Source: Anaerolineales bacterium UBA6055 (GTDB taxonomy: Bacteria > Chloroflexota > Anaerolineae > Aggregatilineales > Phototrophicaceae). From it: a stretch of 64,000 nucleotides of DNA. Below the pieces are notes generated by a model. The model saw only the letters and a list, made by a program, of their open reading frames with translations, ran no database searches and was not told the origin of the DNA. Both the position numbers and the translations under genes were made by a program. Where the stretch lies: positions 261,204 to 325,203 of the forward strand of contig DIYL01000047.1 of NCBI GenBank assembly GCA_002428985.1. The letters are read 5' to 3'. This document shows, piece by piece, positions 1 to 8,638 of this stretch (positions are counted from its first letter, which is position 1; each line of letters starts with the position of its first letter).

Positions 1-43
1 TATAGTAAATTAAATGCGACTATATCGATTAAAGCGATGGTTT

Positions 44-511
44 TTAGCTGGATAGACGAAGAGGCTCTGATGTTCGACCAGTTGTCAACATGTCACAGAT
101 TTCATCAATAATTGTCATGACACTGAATGGCTTTGCAATCATTCCTGCGAATCCATCTTGCTTCAACTGATTCCGTACATTATAAGATTGATGAGCGGTA
201 ACCGCGATGACAGGAACATGTGACACATTAGGTGTCGCATCCAGAAAACGCTTCATATCCCAACCATCAACATCAGGCATTGCTAAATCTAAGAGAATTA
301 GAGACGGTTGAAAGTCTAACACTTTTTCCATACCTTCAATTCCCCCACTAGCTTTTTCAATAGTTGCACCATTTAGCTCAAGTATGGCAGATAAGACTGT
401 AACATTATCTTCAACATCGTCTACGATTAGTACTCTCCACTGATTGACATTATCCTGTCTCATGACCAATTGTTGATTCATATCCGGAGCTGCACTTGCT
501 TTAATATTCAT
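44..511 (-). CDS. Stand-alone response regulator (REC domain)
   Basis: A 155-residue single-domain receiver protein. After a poorly conserved 25-residue N-terminal tail the REC fold begins: acidic pair D31-D32, phosphoacceptor D75 in LLDLAMPDVDG, T105 and K127 (AKPF) are all present, so it should be phosphorylatable. There is no DNA-binding or enzymatic output domain, so it is a CheY/Spo0F-like relay or protein-interaction module. No kinase gene is adjacent; the nearest is the kinase operon at 3.6-6.6 kb on the same strand, so it may belong to that relay (inference). The stop lies close to the window edge and any downstream partner gene is out of view. Confidence 0.9.
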   Translation of the reverse strand: MNIKASAAPDMNQQLVMRQDNVNQWRVLIVDDVEDNVTVLSAILELNGATIEKASGGIEGMEKVLDFQPSLILLDLAMPDVDGWDMKRFLDATPNVSHVPVIAVTAHQSYNVRNQLKQDGFAGMIAKPFSVMTIIDEICDMLTTGRTSEPLRLSS

Positions 512-683
512 TATCTGCCCTTTAAGAGTTATGATGCAATCTGTGTATGATTTTTAGGATGAAATACGCTATAGCCTCACTATATGTTATATTATTACAA
601 CTTGACTGTGATTGTAATCCGCCAGCTCGGTAGTTCTGAACTAACCACTTGACCAGTTTTAATTCTCAGTATTGCAGCGTTGT

Positions 684-711
684 TGCCAAATTATATCCGA
701 GGACAATAACC
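684..711 (+). repeat. Dispersed intergenic repeat, 3' half only
   Basis: Partial copy of the repeat described at 3350-3424. It holds the downstream block GCCAAATTATATCCGAGGAC followed by AATAACC, without the hairpin half. It lies just past the stop of the first LRR gene. The 512-719 gap holds nothing else that I recognise. Confidence 0.6.
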
Positions 712-719
712 TGAAATAT

Positions 720-1739
720 CTAGTTCTGTCCGTGTATTATACCGCTCCGTTTCGATTTACGTCGCCGCCGATAATACTGCCATCTCAATGTCAGAATACC
801 AACTACTAGTAGCCCAAGTCCCGATGCTACACTAGCTACTATGCCTCGCATGTGCCACATGGCTTGATTCTCAAGGTAATCTAAAATTGAACTTGTCCCG
901 CCTTCTACAATCTCCGCTGGCAGGTCGTCTAGCAAGTAAGTGTCTACCCATAGACCAGTAGAGCCATTAAGACATAAATTTCTAGTGTCTGCTAATTGCT
1001 TCAACCGATATAATACTAGCGGTATATGATCTAAACGATTGTATTGGATATTTAAATAACACAATTTACTTAGATCTCCAATACTGGCAGGTAATTTAAG
1101 TAGCTGGTTGTTCGCCACAAAAAGTACTTGCAATTGAGTGAGGTTACTTAGACTCTCCGGCAACTCACTCAATTGATTATTACCCAATCCAAGCCTTTGC
1201 AAGTTAGTGAGGTTGCCTAGACTCTCCGGCAACTCACTCAATTGATTACCCCACAAATTAAGTTCCTGAAGGTTGCTCAGGTTCCATACGCTCTCCGGCA
1301 ACTCACTCAACTGATTATTAAACAATCCGAGCATCTGCAAGTTAGTGAGGTTCCCAATGCTTTCTGGCAATTCAATCAACCGATTGTTAGCCAATTCAAG
1401 CTCACGCAAATTACTAAGACTCCCTACACTCTCTGGTAACTTAATCAAGTGGTTACGAGCTAGGACAAGCTCACGCAGGCTAATGAGATTACCGATGCTC
1501 TCGGGTAATTCAACCAACCGATTGCTTGTTAAGACAAGCTCTTGTAAATCAACTAAATCACCAATTTGTGGCGGGAGTGTACTCAGGTTCAACTCAGATA
1601 AATCCAGTTCGGTTGCGCCACTTTTTGCTGCTGTTGCAATTCGTTCAAGAGCAATTTCATATGTAGTTGAGTAATCCTGTGCTAAGTTAACACCAATACA
1701 CAACCAGATTATGCACCACAAAGCGATCCCTGTTTTCAC
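720..1739 (-). CDS. Secreted/membrane-anchored leucine-rich repeat protein
   Basis: 339 residues. An N-terminal signal peptide (hydrophobic residues 5-20, ending near AQD) is followed by about eight 23-residue bacterial LRRs of the form LxxLxxLxLxxNxLxxLPxSIGN, then a cap with the EIVEGGTSSILDYL segment that often closes bacterial LRR domains, one transmembrane helix (about 300-320) and a short very basic tail (YRRRRKSKR). The layout predicts an outside LRR domain held by a C-terminal anchor with a cytosolic basic tail. The start is GTG with a strong AGGAG upstream. It is paralogous to the next gene (11 repeats). Role unknown; LRRs generally bind proteins or surface ligands. No catalytic domain is present. 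Confidence 0.85.
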   Translation of the reverse strand: MKTGIALWCIIWLCIGVNLAQDYSTTYEIALERIATAAKSGATELDLSELNLSTLPPQIGDLVDLQELVLTSNRLVELPESIGNLISLRELVLARNHLIKLPESVGSLSNLRELELANNRLIELPESIGNLTNLQMLGLFNNQLSELPESVWNLSNLQELNLWGNQLSELPESLGNLTNLQRLGLGNNQLSELPESLSNLTQLQVLFVANNQLLKLPASIGDLSKLCYLNIQYNRLDHIPLVLYRLKQLADTRNLCLNGSTGLWVDTYLLDDLPAEIVEGGTSSILDYLENQAMWHMRGIVASVASGLGLLVVGILTLRWQYYRRRRKSKRSGIIHGQN

Positions 1740-1830
1740 GCATCTCTCCTCTTATCTGACACACCTTACTACAAGTGTAGCTAGCATTGCGGTGACATAC
1801 CTATACGACTAACCAACGGTCGATGACACA

Positions 1831-1918
1831 AAACGCCCTACCGAAGTAGAGCATTTCTGTCTGGGGTGATGGTTATAAGCCCAATTATGTTTAAAAGAGA
1901 AGCGCGGACAATAACCTG
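1831..1918 (+). repeat. Dispersed intergenic repeat (hairpin + tail)
   Basis: Copy of the local repeat between the two LRR genes. Hairpin AAACGCCCTAC-CGAA-GTAGAGCATTT, about 45 nt of spacer, then the tail block ending GGACAATAACC. The hairpin is flanked by A/T on both sides and could terminate transcription from either strand. Confidence 0.65.
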
Positions 1919-1941
1919 TGTATGTTAGCTCTGTTCGCACA

Positions 1942-3150
1942 TCAGATCTCACTAATTTTCCGTTTTACTTTATGTCCTCGATAATTTCGCAATCTTATTG
2001 CAAGAAGGCTGAAAATTGACAATCCTAGAGTAAATGTGATGATAGCCATAATCTTACGTATGTGCCAAACCCACTGATTCTTCAAATAATTCAAAATTGA
2101 TTCTATTCCACCTTCTACAACTACATTTGGTAGCTTATCCAATAGATATTTGTCAACATCTAAGCCCATTCGGGGAAGAGTTGTACATTTCTGATTTACT
2201 AGATTACGTAGTCGATATAATTGTGTAGGAATATATTCAAAGGCATTACCTTGAATATTTAGATAACACAGTGCACTGAGATCTCCAATACTCTCTGGTA
2301 ACTCATTTAAATTGTTATTTTGCAGATAAAGTTGTAGTAGGCGACTCATATTCCCGATACTTAAGGGTAGCGCAATCAGGTCATTGTTACTTAAGTATAG
2401 TCCCTGTAAATTGCTCAGATTTCCTATGCTCTCCGGAAGTATTTTTAGTCTGTTATCACGTAAATATAGACTATGCAAACTTCTTAGGTTTCCAATACTA
2501 TTAGGCAACTTGCTCAGATTATTATTGGATAAGCTTAAGCTAGATAAGTTGATTAAATTCTCAATACTGTAAGGTAGCTCACTCAAATTATTATCATCCA
2601 GACGTAGTGAAGTTAAGCTAAATAAACTGCCAAGCTCTTCGGGTAACTTAACCAACTGATTATTTTGTAAATCTAGAGACTGCAAGTTAGTTAGATTTCC
2701 GATACCTTCTGGAAGCTCAATCAACCTATTATGTTCTAAAGACAAATACTCCAAGTTAATTAGATTTCCTATAGACTCTGGTAGTTTAACTAAATCATTC
2801 CGCCACAAATATAGAGATTGCAAATTTGTTAAACTCTCCACGCTTTGTGGCAATTTAACAAATTCATTAAAAGATAAGTCAAGCCACTGTAAGTTAGTTA
2901 AGTTCTCAATACTCGCAGGTAAATCATCCAGATTATTACCATGTAGATTGAGTCCTTCTAAATGAATCAGATCACCAATTTGTGGGGGAAGCTCCTGCAA
3001 ACCCAAACTGACTAAACTCAGTTGAGTTGCTTCATTATCTGCTGCAGATTCTATCAATTGTATAGCTTGCTCATAGCCGCTAATCTCATCCTGTGCGGAA
3101 TTAATACCTATCGATAGCAAGAATATAGTTAACATTATCCAATAATTCAC
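1942..3150 (-). CDS. Secreted/membrane-anchored leucine-rich repeat protein, longer paralog
   Basis: 402 residues, with the same architecture as the preceding LRR gene: signal peptide (residues 1-19), about eleven 23-residue LRRs, the cap motif VVVEGGIESILNYL, a transmembrane helix (about 365-388) and a basic tail (RNYRGHKVKRK). The start is GTG with AAGGACA upstream. It lies upstream of the 8-repeat paralog on the same strand, separated by a 190-bp gap containing a repeat copy. The two genes probably arose by tandem duplication, and the repeat number has since changed. No enzymatic domain is visible. Function unknown; an extracellular recognition or adhesion role is inference from the fold and topology. 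Confidence 0.85.
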   Translation of the reverse strand: MNYWIMLTIFLLSIGINSAQDEISGYEQAIQLIESAADNEATQLSLVSLGLQELPPQIGDLIHLEGLNLHGNNLDDLPASIENLTNLQWLDLSFNEFVKLPQSVESLTNLQSLYLWRNDLVKLPESIGNLINLEYLSLEHNRLIELPEGIGNLTNLQSLDLQNNQLVKLPEELGSLFSLTSLRLDDNNLSELPYSIENLINLSSLSLSNNNLSKLPNSIGNLRSLHSLYLRDNRLKILPESIGNLSNLQGLYLSNNDLIALPLSIGNMSRLLQLYLQNNNLNELPESIGDLSALCYLNIQGNAFEYIPTQLYRLRNLVNQKCTTLPRMGLDVDKYLLDKLPNVVVEGGIESILNYLKNQWVWHIRKIMAIITFTLGLSIFSLLAIRLRNYRGHKVKRKISEI

Positions 3151-3295
3151 AACATTGTCCTTTCAACTTATATCTCTTGCTACAATATTAATGAATTACA
3201 AAGCATGTAAGCATCCGACTACCCAGCGACTTTCCTACGAATCTTATAATCAAAAACACCTTGCATTTGCAGAGCATTTAACTGGATAGTATACC

Positions 3296-3424
3296 CCAAG
3301 CCAAATTATATCTGAGGACAAGAGAATTCCTACATAACACTATTTACGCAAAGACGCCCTACCTAAGTAGAGCGTTTTGCCTGGGTCAGTCGTATAAGCC
3401 AAATTATGTACGAGGACAATAACC
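3296..3424 (+). repeat. Dispersed intergenic repeat, one full copy plus an extra tail block
   Basis: Best copy of the family. An isolated tail block (GCCAAATTATATCTGAGGAC, about 3300) is followed by the hairpin AGACGCCCTAC-CTAA-GTAGAGCGTTT at about 3352-3377, a 20-nt spacer and a second tail block, GCCAAATTATGTACGAGGAC plus AATAACC, ending at 3424. The 3151-3662 gap otherwise contains only an imperfect hairpin near 3543-3562 (CCCCCTT...AAGGGGA), which could end the receiver operon's transcript. Confidence 0.7.
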
Positions 3425-3662
3425 AAAAAATCTCCAGTTTTATTCACATCTCATAATGTAGAGACTGTAACCAGATGGGGACGTCGAGAAGGTTTTAGCA
3501 AGCAACGCATAGGATATAATCTCAGAGGACATAACATTCCAAACCCCCTTCGCTATCTAAGGGGATTGCATTCTACTAGAGCCTTGTCATATTTGAGTAC
3601 ACTGTCTTGAAATCTAGGCTGAACGAGTTGATGGTTATTATAGGATATGTTTGAAATAACTA

Positions 3663-4049
3663 TTATTTTGCTTCCCAAACGCCCTCACCATTGAGAATAC
3701 GAGAGAGTTGAGAAGGGAATCGTACATCATTCAACGGTTTTCCTACAAAGCCATCAAAGCCATATTCATGAGCAATTGTTAGTTCATTAGCGTGAACAGA
3801 ATAAGCAACTATCGGTATCTGTTCCAATCGTGGTATCGACTTCAACAAATCAAAGACTTTGTAACCATCAAGCCCAGGCATCTCCAGATCCAAGAATACT
3901 ACATCAACTGCTTCTCCATCTGTCACCTGATCTTCTACCAGTGTCGGATCAGAGATCAAGGTGCTAGTCACAGATTCCAAGGTTAAATAACCCGCTAACA
4001 CCTTGCCGTTATTTACATTATCATCAATGATAAGCGCATGTTTGTTCAT
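3663..4049 (-). CDS. Stand-alone response regulator (third receiver of kinase operon)
   Basis: 128-residue single REC domain with D9-D10, phosphoacceptor D54 (FLDLEMPGLDG), S84 and K104 (GKPL), and no output domain. It is the last gene of a minus-strand operon: kinase, receiver (4500), receiver (4059), this gene, with 9-14 nt gaps. The C-terminal end reads NGEGVWEAK. All three operon receivers end in a similar G-x-x-[IV]-W tail, so they are one paralogous set that probably docks to the same partner (inference). Most likely a phosphate acceptor or sink of the upstream histidine kinase. Confidence 0.9.
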   Translation of the reverse strand: MNKHALIIDDNVNNGKVLAGYLTLESVTSTLISDPTLVEDQVTDGEAVDVVFLDLEMPGLDGYKVFDLLKSIPRLEQIPIVAYSVHANELTIAHEYGFDGFVGKPLNDVRFPSQLSRILNGEGVWEAK

Positions 4050-4058
4050 AAAATTACC

Positions 4059-4490
4059 CTAAAGAAACTTTCGTTTACCACCATACCAAACAGGTTGACC
4101 TTTAATAATTTGATCAATTTGATCAGGAAACTCTTCTAACTCGATCGGTTTCGCAATAAAGCCGTCAAAGCCCTGTGCGCGTGTTTTTGGAATTGCAATA
4201 GATGGGTCAGACGCGGAGACTGCAACAATGTATACCCCATCAAACTCAGAGACCTCACGAATTTGATCATAAATGTCGTAACCAGTCACACCTCTAGGAT
4301 ACATCAAGTCTAGCAAAATAACATCAATTGGCATAAATGCTCTCGCCTTTTGGATAACATCTGTACCCCATCGATCAAACTGGAATTGTGCGCCAGAGTT
4401 TTCTAGTAAAGTCTTCATGATTGCCATATTCCCAGAATTATCTTCCACCAGAAATATGCGTTTATCTTCCAATAGTAAGCTCATGCTCAA
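4059..4490 (-). CDS. Stand-alone response regulator (second receiver of kinase operon)
   Basis: 143-residue REC domain. Acidic pair E16-D17, phosphoacceptor D61 (VILLDLMYPRG), S92 and K114 (AKPI) are present. It differs from its neighbours by a longer loop after the phosphorylation site (MYPRGVTGYD). The tail KGQPVWYGGKRKFL shares the G-x-x-V-W signature of the other two receivers. There is no output domain. It sits 9 nt downstream of the 4500 receiver and 9 nt upstream of the 3663 receiver, so the three are almost certainly cotranscribed and probably act in one relay. Confidence 0.9.
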   Translation of the reverse strand: MSMSLLLEDKRIFLVEDNSGNMAIMKTLLENSGAQFQFDRWGTDVIQKARAFMPIDVILLDLMYPRGVTGYDIYDQIREVSEFDGVYIVAVSASDPSIAIPKTRAQGFDGFIAKPIELEEFPDQIDQIIKGQPVWYGGKRKFL

Positions 4491-4499
4491 CTCATCTCG

Positions 4500-4898
4500 T
4501 TATTGAGTAATTGTCCAAATATTTTCGCCCTGCATGATACGTTCGATAGCATTGACGAATCGATCCGGATTTAATGGTTTAGCGACCACGCCATCAAATC
4601 CAGCTGACTTTAATTGCTGAACTTCCTCATTCATTACACTGGCAGTTAATGCTACAACCGGTATAGTCTGAAAATCGTCCATTGTCTTTAATTTTGATAA
4701 CATCTCAAATCCACTCAAAGGTTTGACATGAATATCTAGCAAAATAACATCCGGTTTTGGATCAAGCTGTACAACACGATTTTCAAAGTCACGACTATCT
4801 TCAAACATAGTCAAGGTATCAAACTCAGGTGTATCAGCAACCATCAGTCGCATCACTTTTCGGCTAAGTTTATCGTCTTCAACGTAGAACAGATTCAT
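4500..4898 (-). CDS. Stand-alone response regulator (first receiver of kinase operon)
   Basis: 132-residue REC domain with E7-D8-D9, phosphoacceptor D55 (VILLDIHVKPLSG), T85 and K107 (AKPL). It ends MQGENIWTITQ, carrying the shared G-x-x-[IV]-W tail. It follows the histidine kinase gene by 14 nt, with a Shine-Dalgarno-like AAAGGG just before the ATG (read on the minus strand). The absence of an output domain means signalling must proceed through phosphotransfer or protein contact. Best reading: the direct phosphorylation partner of the kinase upstream. Confidence 0.9.
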   Translation of the reverse strand: MNLFYVEDDKLSRKVMRLMVADTPEFDTLTMFEDSRDFENRVVQLDPKPDVILLDIHVKPLSGFEMLSKLKTMDDFQTIPVVALTASVMNEEVQQLKSAGFDGVVAKPLNPDRFVNAIERIMQGENIWTITQ

Positions 4899-4912
4899 CC
4901 AATTACCCTTTT

Positions 4913-6622
4913 CTATATCGTTAATTCAAGCTGTTCAGATTTAATTGGCATTGACATATAGAAAGTAGTGCCAACATTGACTTCGCTTTCAAACCACAAT
5001 TTTCCACCATGAGCCTCAATTAGATTTTTCGAAATTGGCATGCCCAGTCCAGTTCCACTGCCAGATTCGAGCCCCGTTTCTGTTTGTTCAAATGCTGCAA
5101 ATACAGCCCCATAGTCTTCGGGTGCAATACCAGGACCAGTGTCCTTTACCGAGATTAAAAGGTGGTTAGCTTCCTGTTTGGCTGCAATGACAATTTGACC
5201 TTCTTCTGTGTACTTACACGCGTTCGAAACAACATTTAGGAATACCTGTAAAATACGTTGTTTGTCTGCCCGTACAGACGGTAGATCCTCTGGAATAACA
5301 GTTTGTAACTCAATAGGCTTTTCATGAATTAGGCTCTTGGCTGTACTAGCAGCAGTTAACAGTAACTCGTAAATTGAGACATCGTCTTCAACAAAGAGGT
5401 TGAGTGAATCCGATTCGATTTTCGAGATGTCCAGAACATCATTGATCAAGCTTAACAAATGTTCACCACTTTCGACGATCTCACCAAGTGTTTCTTGTTG
5501 TTCATCATTAACGGATCCCATTAACCCTTTTGAAATGAATTTAGAAAAGTTAATGATTGAATTCAACGGAGTTCGGAGTTCATGTGACATACTTGCCAAA
5601 AACGCTGATTTTGCAACATTGGCTGCTTCTGCTTTTTCTTGTGCTTCGCGGGTTATGGCAATTTGTTCTTCCTGTTGTTGATCGCGTACTTCAATTGCAT
5701 CGGACATTGCATTGAACGCGTGTGCAACTTGTCCTAGCTCATCGTTTGAGGACACTTTACTTCTGGCAGTGAGGTCGCCCTGTCCAATTCTTTGAGCGGT
5801 TAAGCGAATATCATTTAATGGATTGATAATCCCGCGCAATAGATAAGTTCCCAGCACAATCGTTATACCAAGTGTGACGATAACAATGGTCACAACAGTG
5901 GTCTGAAAGCTACTGACTGTTGAATCCAAACTATTGCGGGATTCATCCAGTTCATCACGAACAAGGGCAAGCGCATCGTCGAGCGCGTTGATAAACGGTG
6001 CTTCTGCTTCCTCAAGCGCTTCTCTTATTTCTGCAATTTCTTCAAGTTGCTCTTCTGACAACTCGCTTGCTTCATCTGACTCTTCACCAGCTTCCGATTC
6101 TTCGTCAGTTTCATTTGCTTCTTCAACTTCTTCTGACAACTCGTTTGCTTCATCTGACTCTTCATCAGTTTCCAGTTCAGTCAATTCATCCACAATTGCG
6201 AGAAGCTCTGCACTCTGTTGTTCTATTTCAATTATCGGATGTCCTGCAACTTGACCATTGGCAACGTCATCGGGTAGGAGTTCTTTGTAAGTCGCGAATG
6301 TCACATTGAATTCTTCGATTGCTTCTTCAATCTCTTCAAGTTCAGTTGTGCCATCTCCGCCTTCAAGTTCGTCTTCTTCTTCCTCTTCAAATCCAGCAAA
6401 TTCATCGAGAATATATTCGTTGGCAGAGGCAAGCAGACGTGTGCCACTAAATTTCATATGTTCGACAGAAGCTACAATCGGCAGACTACTATCAGCAACT
6501 TGTGTAAAAGACGATGTTGCGGATGTGGATAAGCTGATACTCAAATAGACAATGAATATGAGAGCAAGAATTGGCAGTAAAAAGAGCAATAGAAGTTTAT
6601 TTTGTATGTTAAGGTTAAGCAT
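4913..6622 (-). CDS. Membrane histidine kinase with acidic sensor domain
   Basis: I start at the ATG preceded by AAAGGAAAG (569 residues); an in-frame ATG 69 bp upstream lacks a ribosome site. Order: TM1 (about 9-30), extracytoplasmic domain (about 31-240), TM2 (about 241-263), HAMP (to about 317), HisKA with phosphoacceptor H347 in MSHELRTPLN, and a HATPase domain with N box (NACKYTEEG), G1 (DTGPGIA) and G2 (GSGTGLGM). The sensor domain contains two strongly acidic runs (about 78-99 and 148-195), including near-duplicated units EESDEANELSEE and EESDEASELSEE. Such charge suggests binding of cations or basic peptides (inference). It heads an operon with three receivers and has no receiver of its own, so it is a simple kinase feeding several partners. 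Confidence 0.93.
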   Translation of the reverse strand: MLNLNIQNKLLLLFLLPILALIFIVYLSISLSTSATSSFTQVADSSLPIVASVEHMKFSGTRLLASANEYILDEFAGFEEEEEDELEGGDGTTELEEIEEAIEEFNVTFATYKELLPDDVANGQVAGHPIIEIEQQSAELLAIVDELTELETDEESDEANELSEEVEEANETDEESEAGEESDEASELSEEQLEEIAEIREALEEAEAPFINALDDALALVRDELDESRNSLDSTVSSFQTTVVTIVIVTLGITIVLGTYLLRGIINPLNDIRLTAQRIGQGDLTARSKVSSNDELGQVAHAFNAMSDAIEVRDQQQEEQIAITREAQEKAEAANVAKSAFLASMSHELRTPLNSIINFSKFISKGLMGSVNDEQQETLGEIVESGEHLLSLINDVLDISKIESDSLNLFVEDDVSIYELLLTAASTAKSLIHEKPIELQTVIPEDLPSVRADKQRILQVFLNVVSNACKYTEEGQIVIAAKQEANHLLISVKDTGPGIAPEDYGAVFAAFEQTETGLESGSGTGLGMPISKNLIEAHGGKLWFESEVNVGTTFYMSMPIKSEQLELTI

Positions 6623-6855
6623 AGACTTTCCTTTACCAAGTGAACCTGAAAGTTGACAGAAGACTGATTCGACCAACAGATAGTGTAGCAATACAGAGAT
6701 AACTCATATTTGAAACACACTATGTCAAACTTCCTCATTTCAAGCATAAACTAACTATTGCATTTTGTTAATAAATGTCGAGTCAATCGTGTCTGAGAAG
6801 TGTCAATTATTACTTGATATATCAACTAAACTCTAACACTCTGCTGTTAGATTCA

Positions 6856-6932
6856 AAAACGACCTGTCGAAGTCGAGGGCTTTACTTGGGGAAGTCGTAT
6901 AAACTACATTACATCTGAAAACAATAACCAAA
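6856..6932 (+). repeat. Dispersed intergenic repeat (degenerate copy)
   Basis: Diverged copy in the gap between the kinase operon and the 7161 gene: AAAACGACCTGTCGAAGTCG hairpin half, then GTCGTATAAAC and a tail block ending AACAATAACC. The rest of 6623-7160 shows no gene I can support. Confidence 0.55.
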
Positions 6933-7160
6933 ACCCTCTAGTTTTGCTCCTATCTTATAAATGTATAAACTCAACACAGTAGTCGTTTCGCTAGTAATCA
7001 GGGCTTTGTGTTTACACCTGTATAGACAATTGCGGTTGGTCTCGACGTAGATAGGAAGTTGATCTGATTAACGGTCATATTGCACTAACGCGTATGTTTT
7101 ATGACTCCATATGAGATTTGCGCTCAAACCAAAAGAAACCAAAGCTAATAGTTCCCCCAA

Positions 7161-8087
7161 TTGTTGGGGGAGTTTGTCGGATCACTTGCGACTAAACTAA
7201 AAACATGGTTTATCAAAGCGACGAAATATATGAAAAAAAAGAAGAAATACTCAAAACTATTCAAAAATATCATCTCAATTAATGCCTTTGTTCAATTAGG
7301 GCTTTTTATCGGAACAATCCTGTATATTTCATCTGTGGCATCTGTGAGTGTATTGTTATCACTACAAGGTGTATTAATCGGTGGATTATGGCTACTAGCG
7401 GTTGCGCCAATTTCGATTGTGATTAGTGCAATGGCAGGGTATCAAGAATATATGCAGAAACAATCAAAGCAAACATCTGAATTGATCTCAACACCCTTAC
7501 CTACACTGGGATATTTCATGAAACGTAGTTTGCTGGCATGGGTCATTTATGTAGCTGGATTTTTAGTGATTCTCTGGTTAACTTTTGGGATCATGGATGT
7601 TTTTATTGACATCACAAGACTATTGATCCCTGATATAAGCGCATTTGTTAGTTTAATTGTCTCGTTTGCAATACTTCCTGTATTCTTATTCGGATTTTTC
7701 TCAGCTATATTCTTTGTTAATGTACCTCAGCCTTTACTGGATTTTTATCTTTATCCGAATCAATCAATTCAGCAAATTGTCTATAAAGACGGAATTAACC
7801 CATTAGCTTGGCATCGACTCAAGCCCAATTTGCTCCTATCTATGGATTGGTTATTTCGTTTGTCTACATTCATGATGCTCGTGGCGTTCGTACAATTTCT
7901 TCCTGATATTCTATCAGAGGGGAATGTCGACGCACTGTGGATGTTACCTATAGGTATATTTTTATTTTACATTGCATTGAAACTGACTCAACGCTTTGTT
8001 TTTCTGCCATTATCTGAAGAAAATATGAACAATAAGACAGAAATTCAACTGAAATCAAGCTGTCACGATTTTAAAGAATTGAAATAA
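7161..8087 (+). CDS. Polytopic membrane protein of unknown function
   Basis: About 300 residues with five to six hydrophobic helices (clusters near residues 40-60, 65-90, 120-150, 160-190, 235-255 and 260-280) and a lysine-rich patch (KYMKKKKKYSK) before the first helix. That places the N-terminus in the cytosol by the positive-inside rule. I recognise no family. The start is uncertain: TTG at 7161 gives the full frame, while ATG at 7230 gives a 285-residue protein starting MKKKKKYSK. A GGGGGAG run at 7166-7172 would fit a start a few codons later. The gene stands alone between two repeat-bearing gaps and is followed by the eCIS-cargo-like gene on the same strand. Confidence 0.75.
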   Translation: MLGEFVGSLATKLKTWFIKATKYMKKKKKYSKLFKNIISINAFVQLGLFIGTILYISSVASVSVLLSLQGVLIGGLWLLAVAPISIVISAMAGYQEYMQKQSKQTSELISTPLPTLGYFMKRSLLAWVIYVAGFLVILWLTFGIMDVFIDITRLLIPDISAFVSLIVSFAILPVFLFGFFSAIFFVNVPQPLLDFYLYPNQSIQQIVYKDGINPLAWHRLKPNLLLSMDWLFRLSTFMMLVAFVQFLPDILSEGNVDALWMLPIGIFLFYIALKLTQRFVFLPLSEENMNNKTEIQLKSSCHDFKELK

Positions 8088-8279
8088 CAGTCTCATATAC
8101 TATTGAAGCCTTTTTTAGAGCTGGTGCAAATTGCTGTTGGCGTTTGCGCTAGTATCACGTTGGTGAGAATATTGAATACAACATGACACTAAACGTAAAC
8201 ATAGGAATCCGGCCTAATTTAACAATCATATTTCTTAAATAGTCTCGAAATAACATTTAGATTGGTCAGATAGAGTGCA

Positions 8280-8352
8280 AAAACGCCCTACCGAAGTAGA
8301 GCGCTTTGTCTGTGTCAGCATAAGCAAAAATTATATCCGAGGACAATAACCA
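8280..8352 (+). repeat. Dispersed intergenic repeat (full copy)
   Basis: Hairpin AAACGCCCTAC-CGAA-GTAGAGCGCTT, shortened spacer, then the tail AAAATTATATCCGAGGAC plus AATAACC. It lies about 190 nt after the 7161 gene. The remaining part of 8088-8638 is AT-rich and shows no other feature I can name. Confidence 0.7.
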
Positions 8353-8638
8353 AAGATCTTCTGTTATATTCGTATGATGTTTAGGCAGTCAATAAATATA
8401 CGAATCAACACCATTCTAAACAAAATTTTTATAGGCTAGTTAACAAGATGTCAATCTAAAATTGTCAAATATTTTGGATTTAAAAACAGGTTTTTAAAGT
8501 CCATAGCTTATGACTAAATCACCAAATTGACCTATATGTAATTTATCTCTAAGCCTAATGGTAAAAATAATGTAAATCCAAAAATGGTTGTGTTACATTC
8601 AAAATAATCATTGTTTTCTTTATGTGAGCATAATTGTT

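Noticed and set aside
1040..3010. Repeated 69-bp DNA units
   Set aside because: They are the coding repeats of the LRR domains, not an independent DNA repeat.
5934..6254. Ser-rich open frames on the plus strand opposite the kinase
   Set aside because: They are antisense shadows of the acidic GAA/GAG-rich sensor region (Glu codons read as Ser/Leu); no ribosome site or homology.
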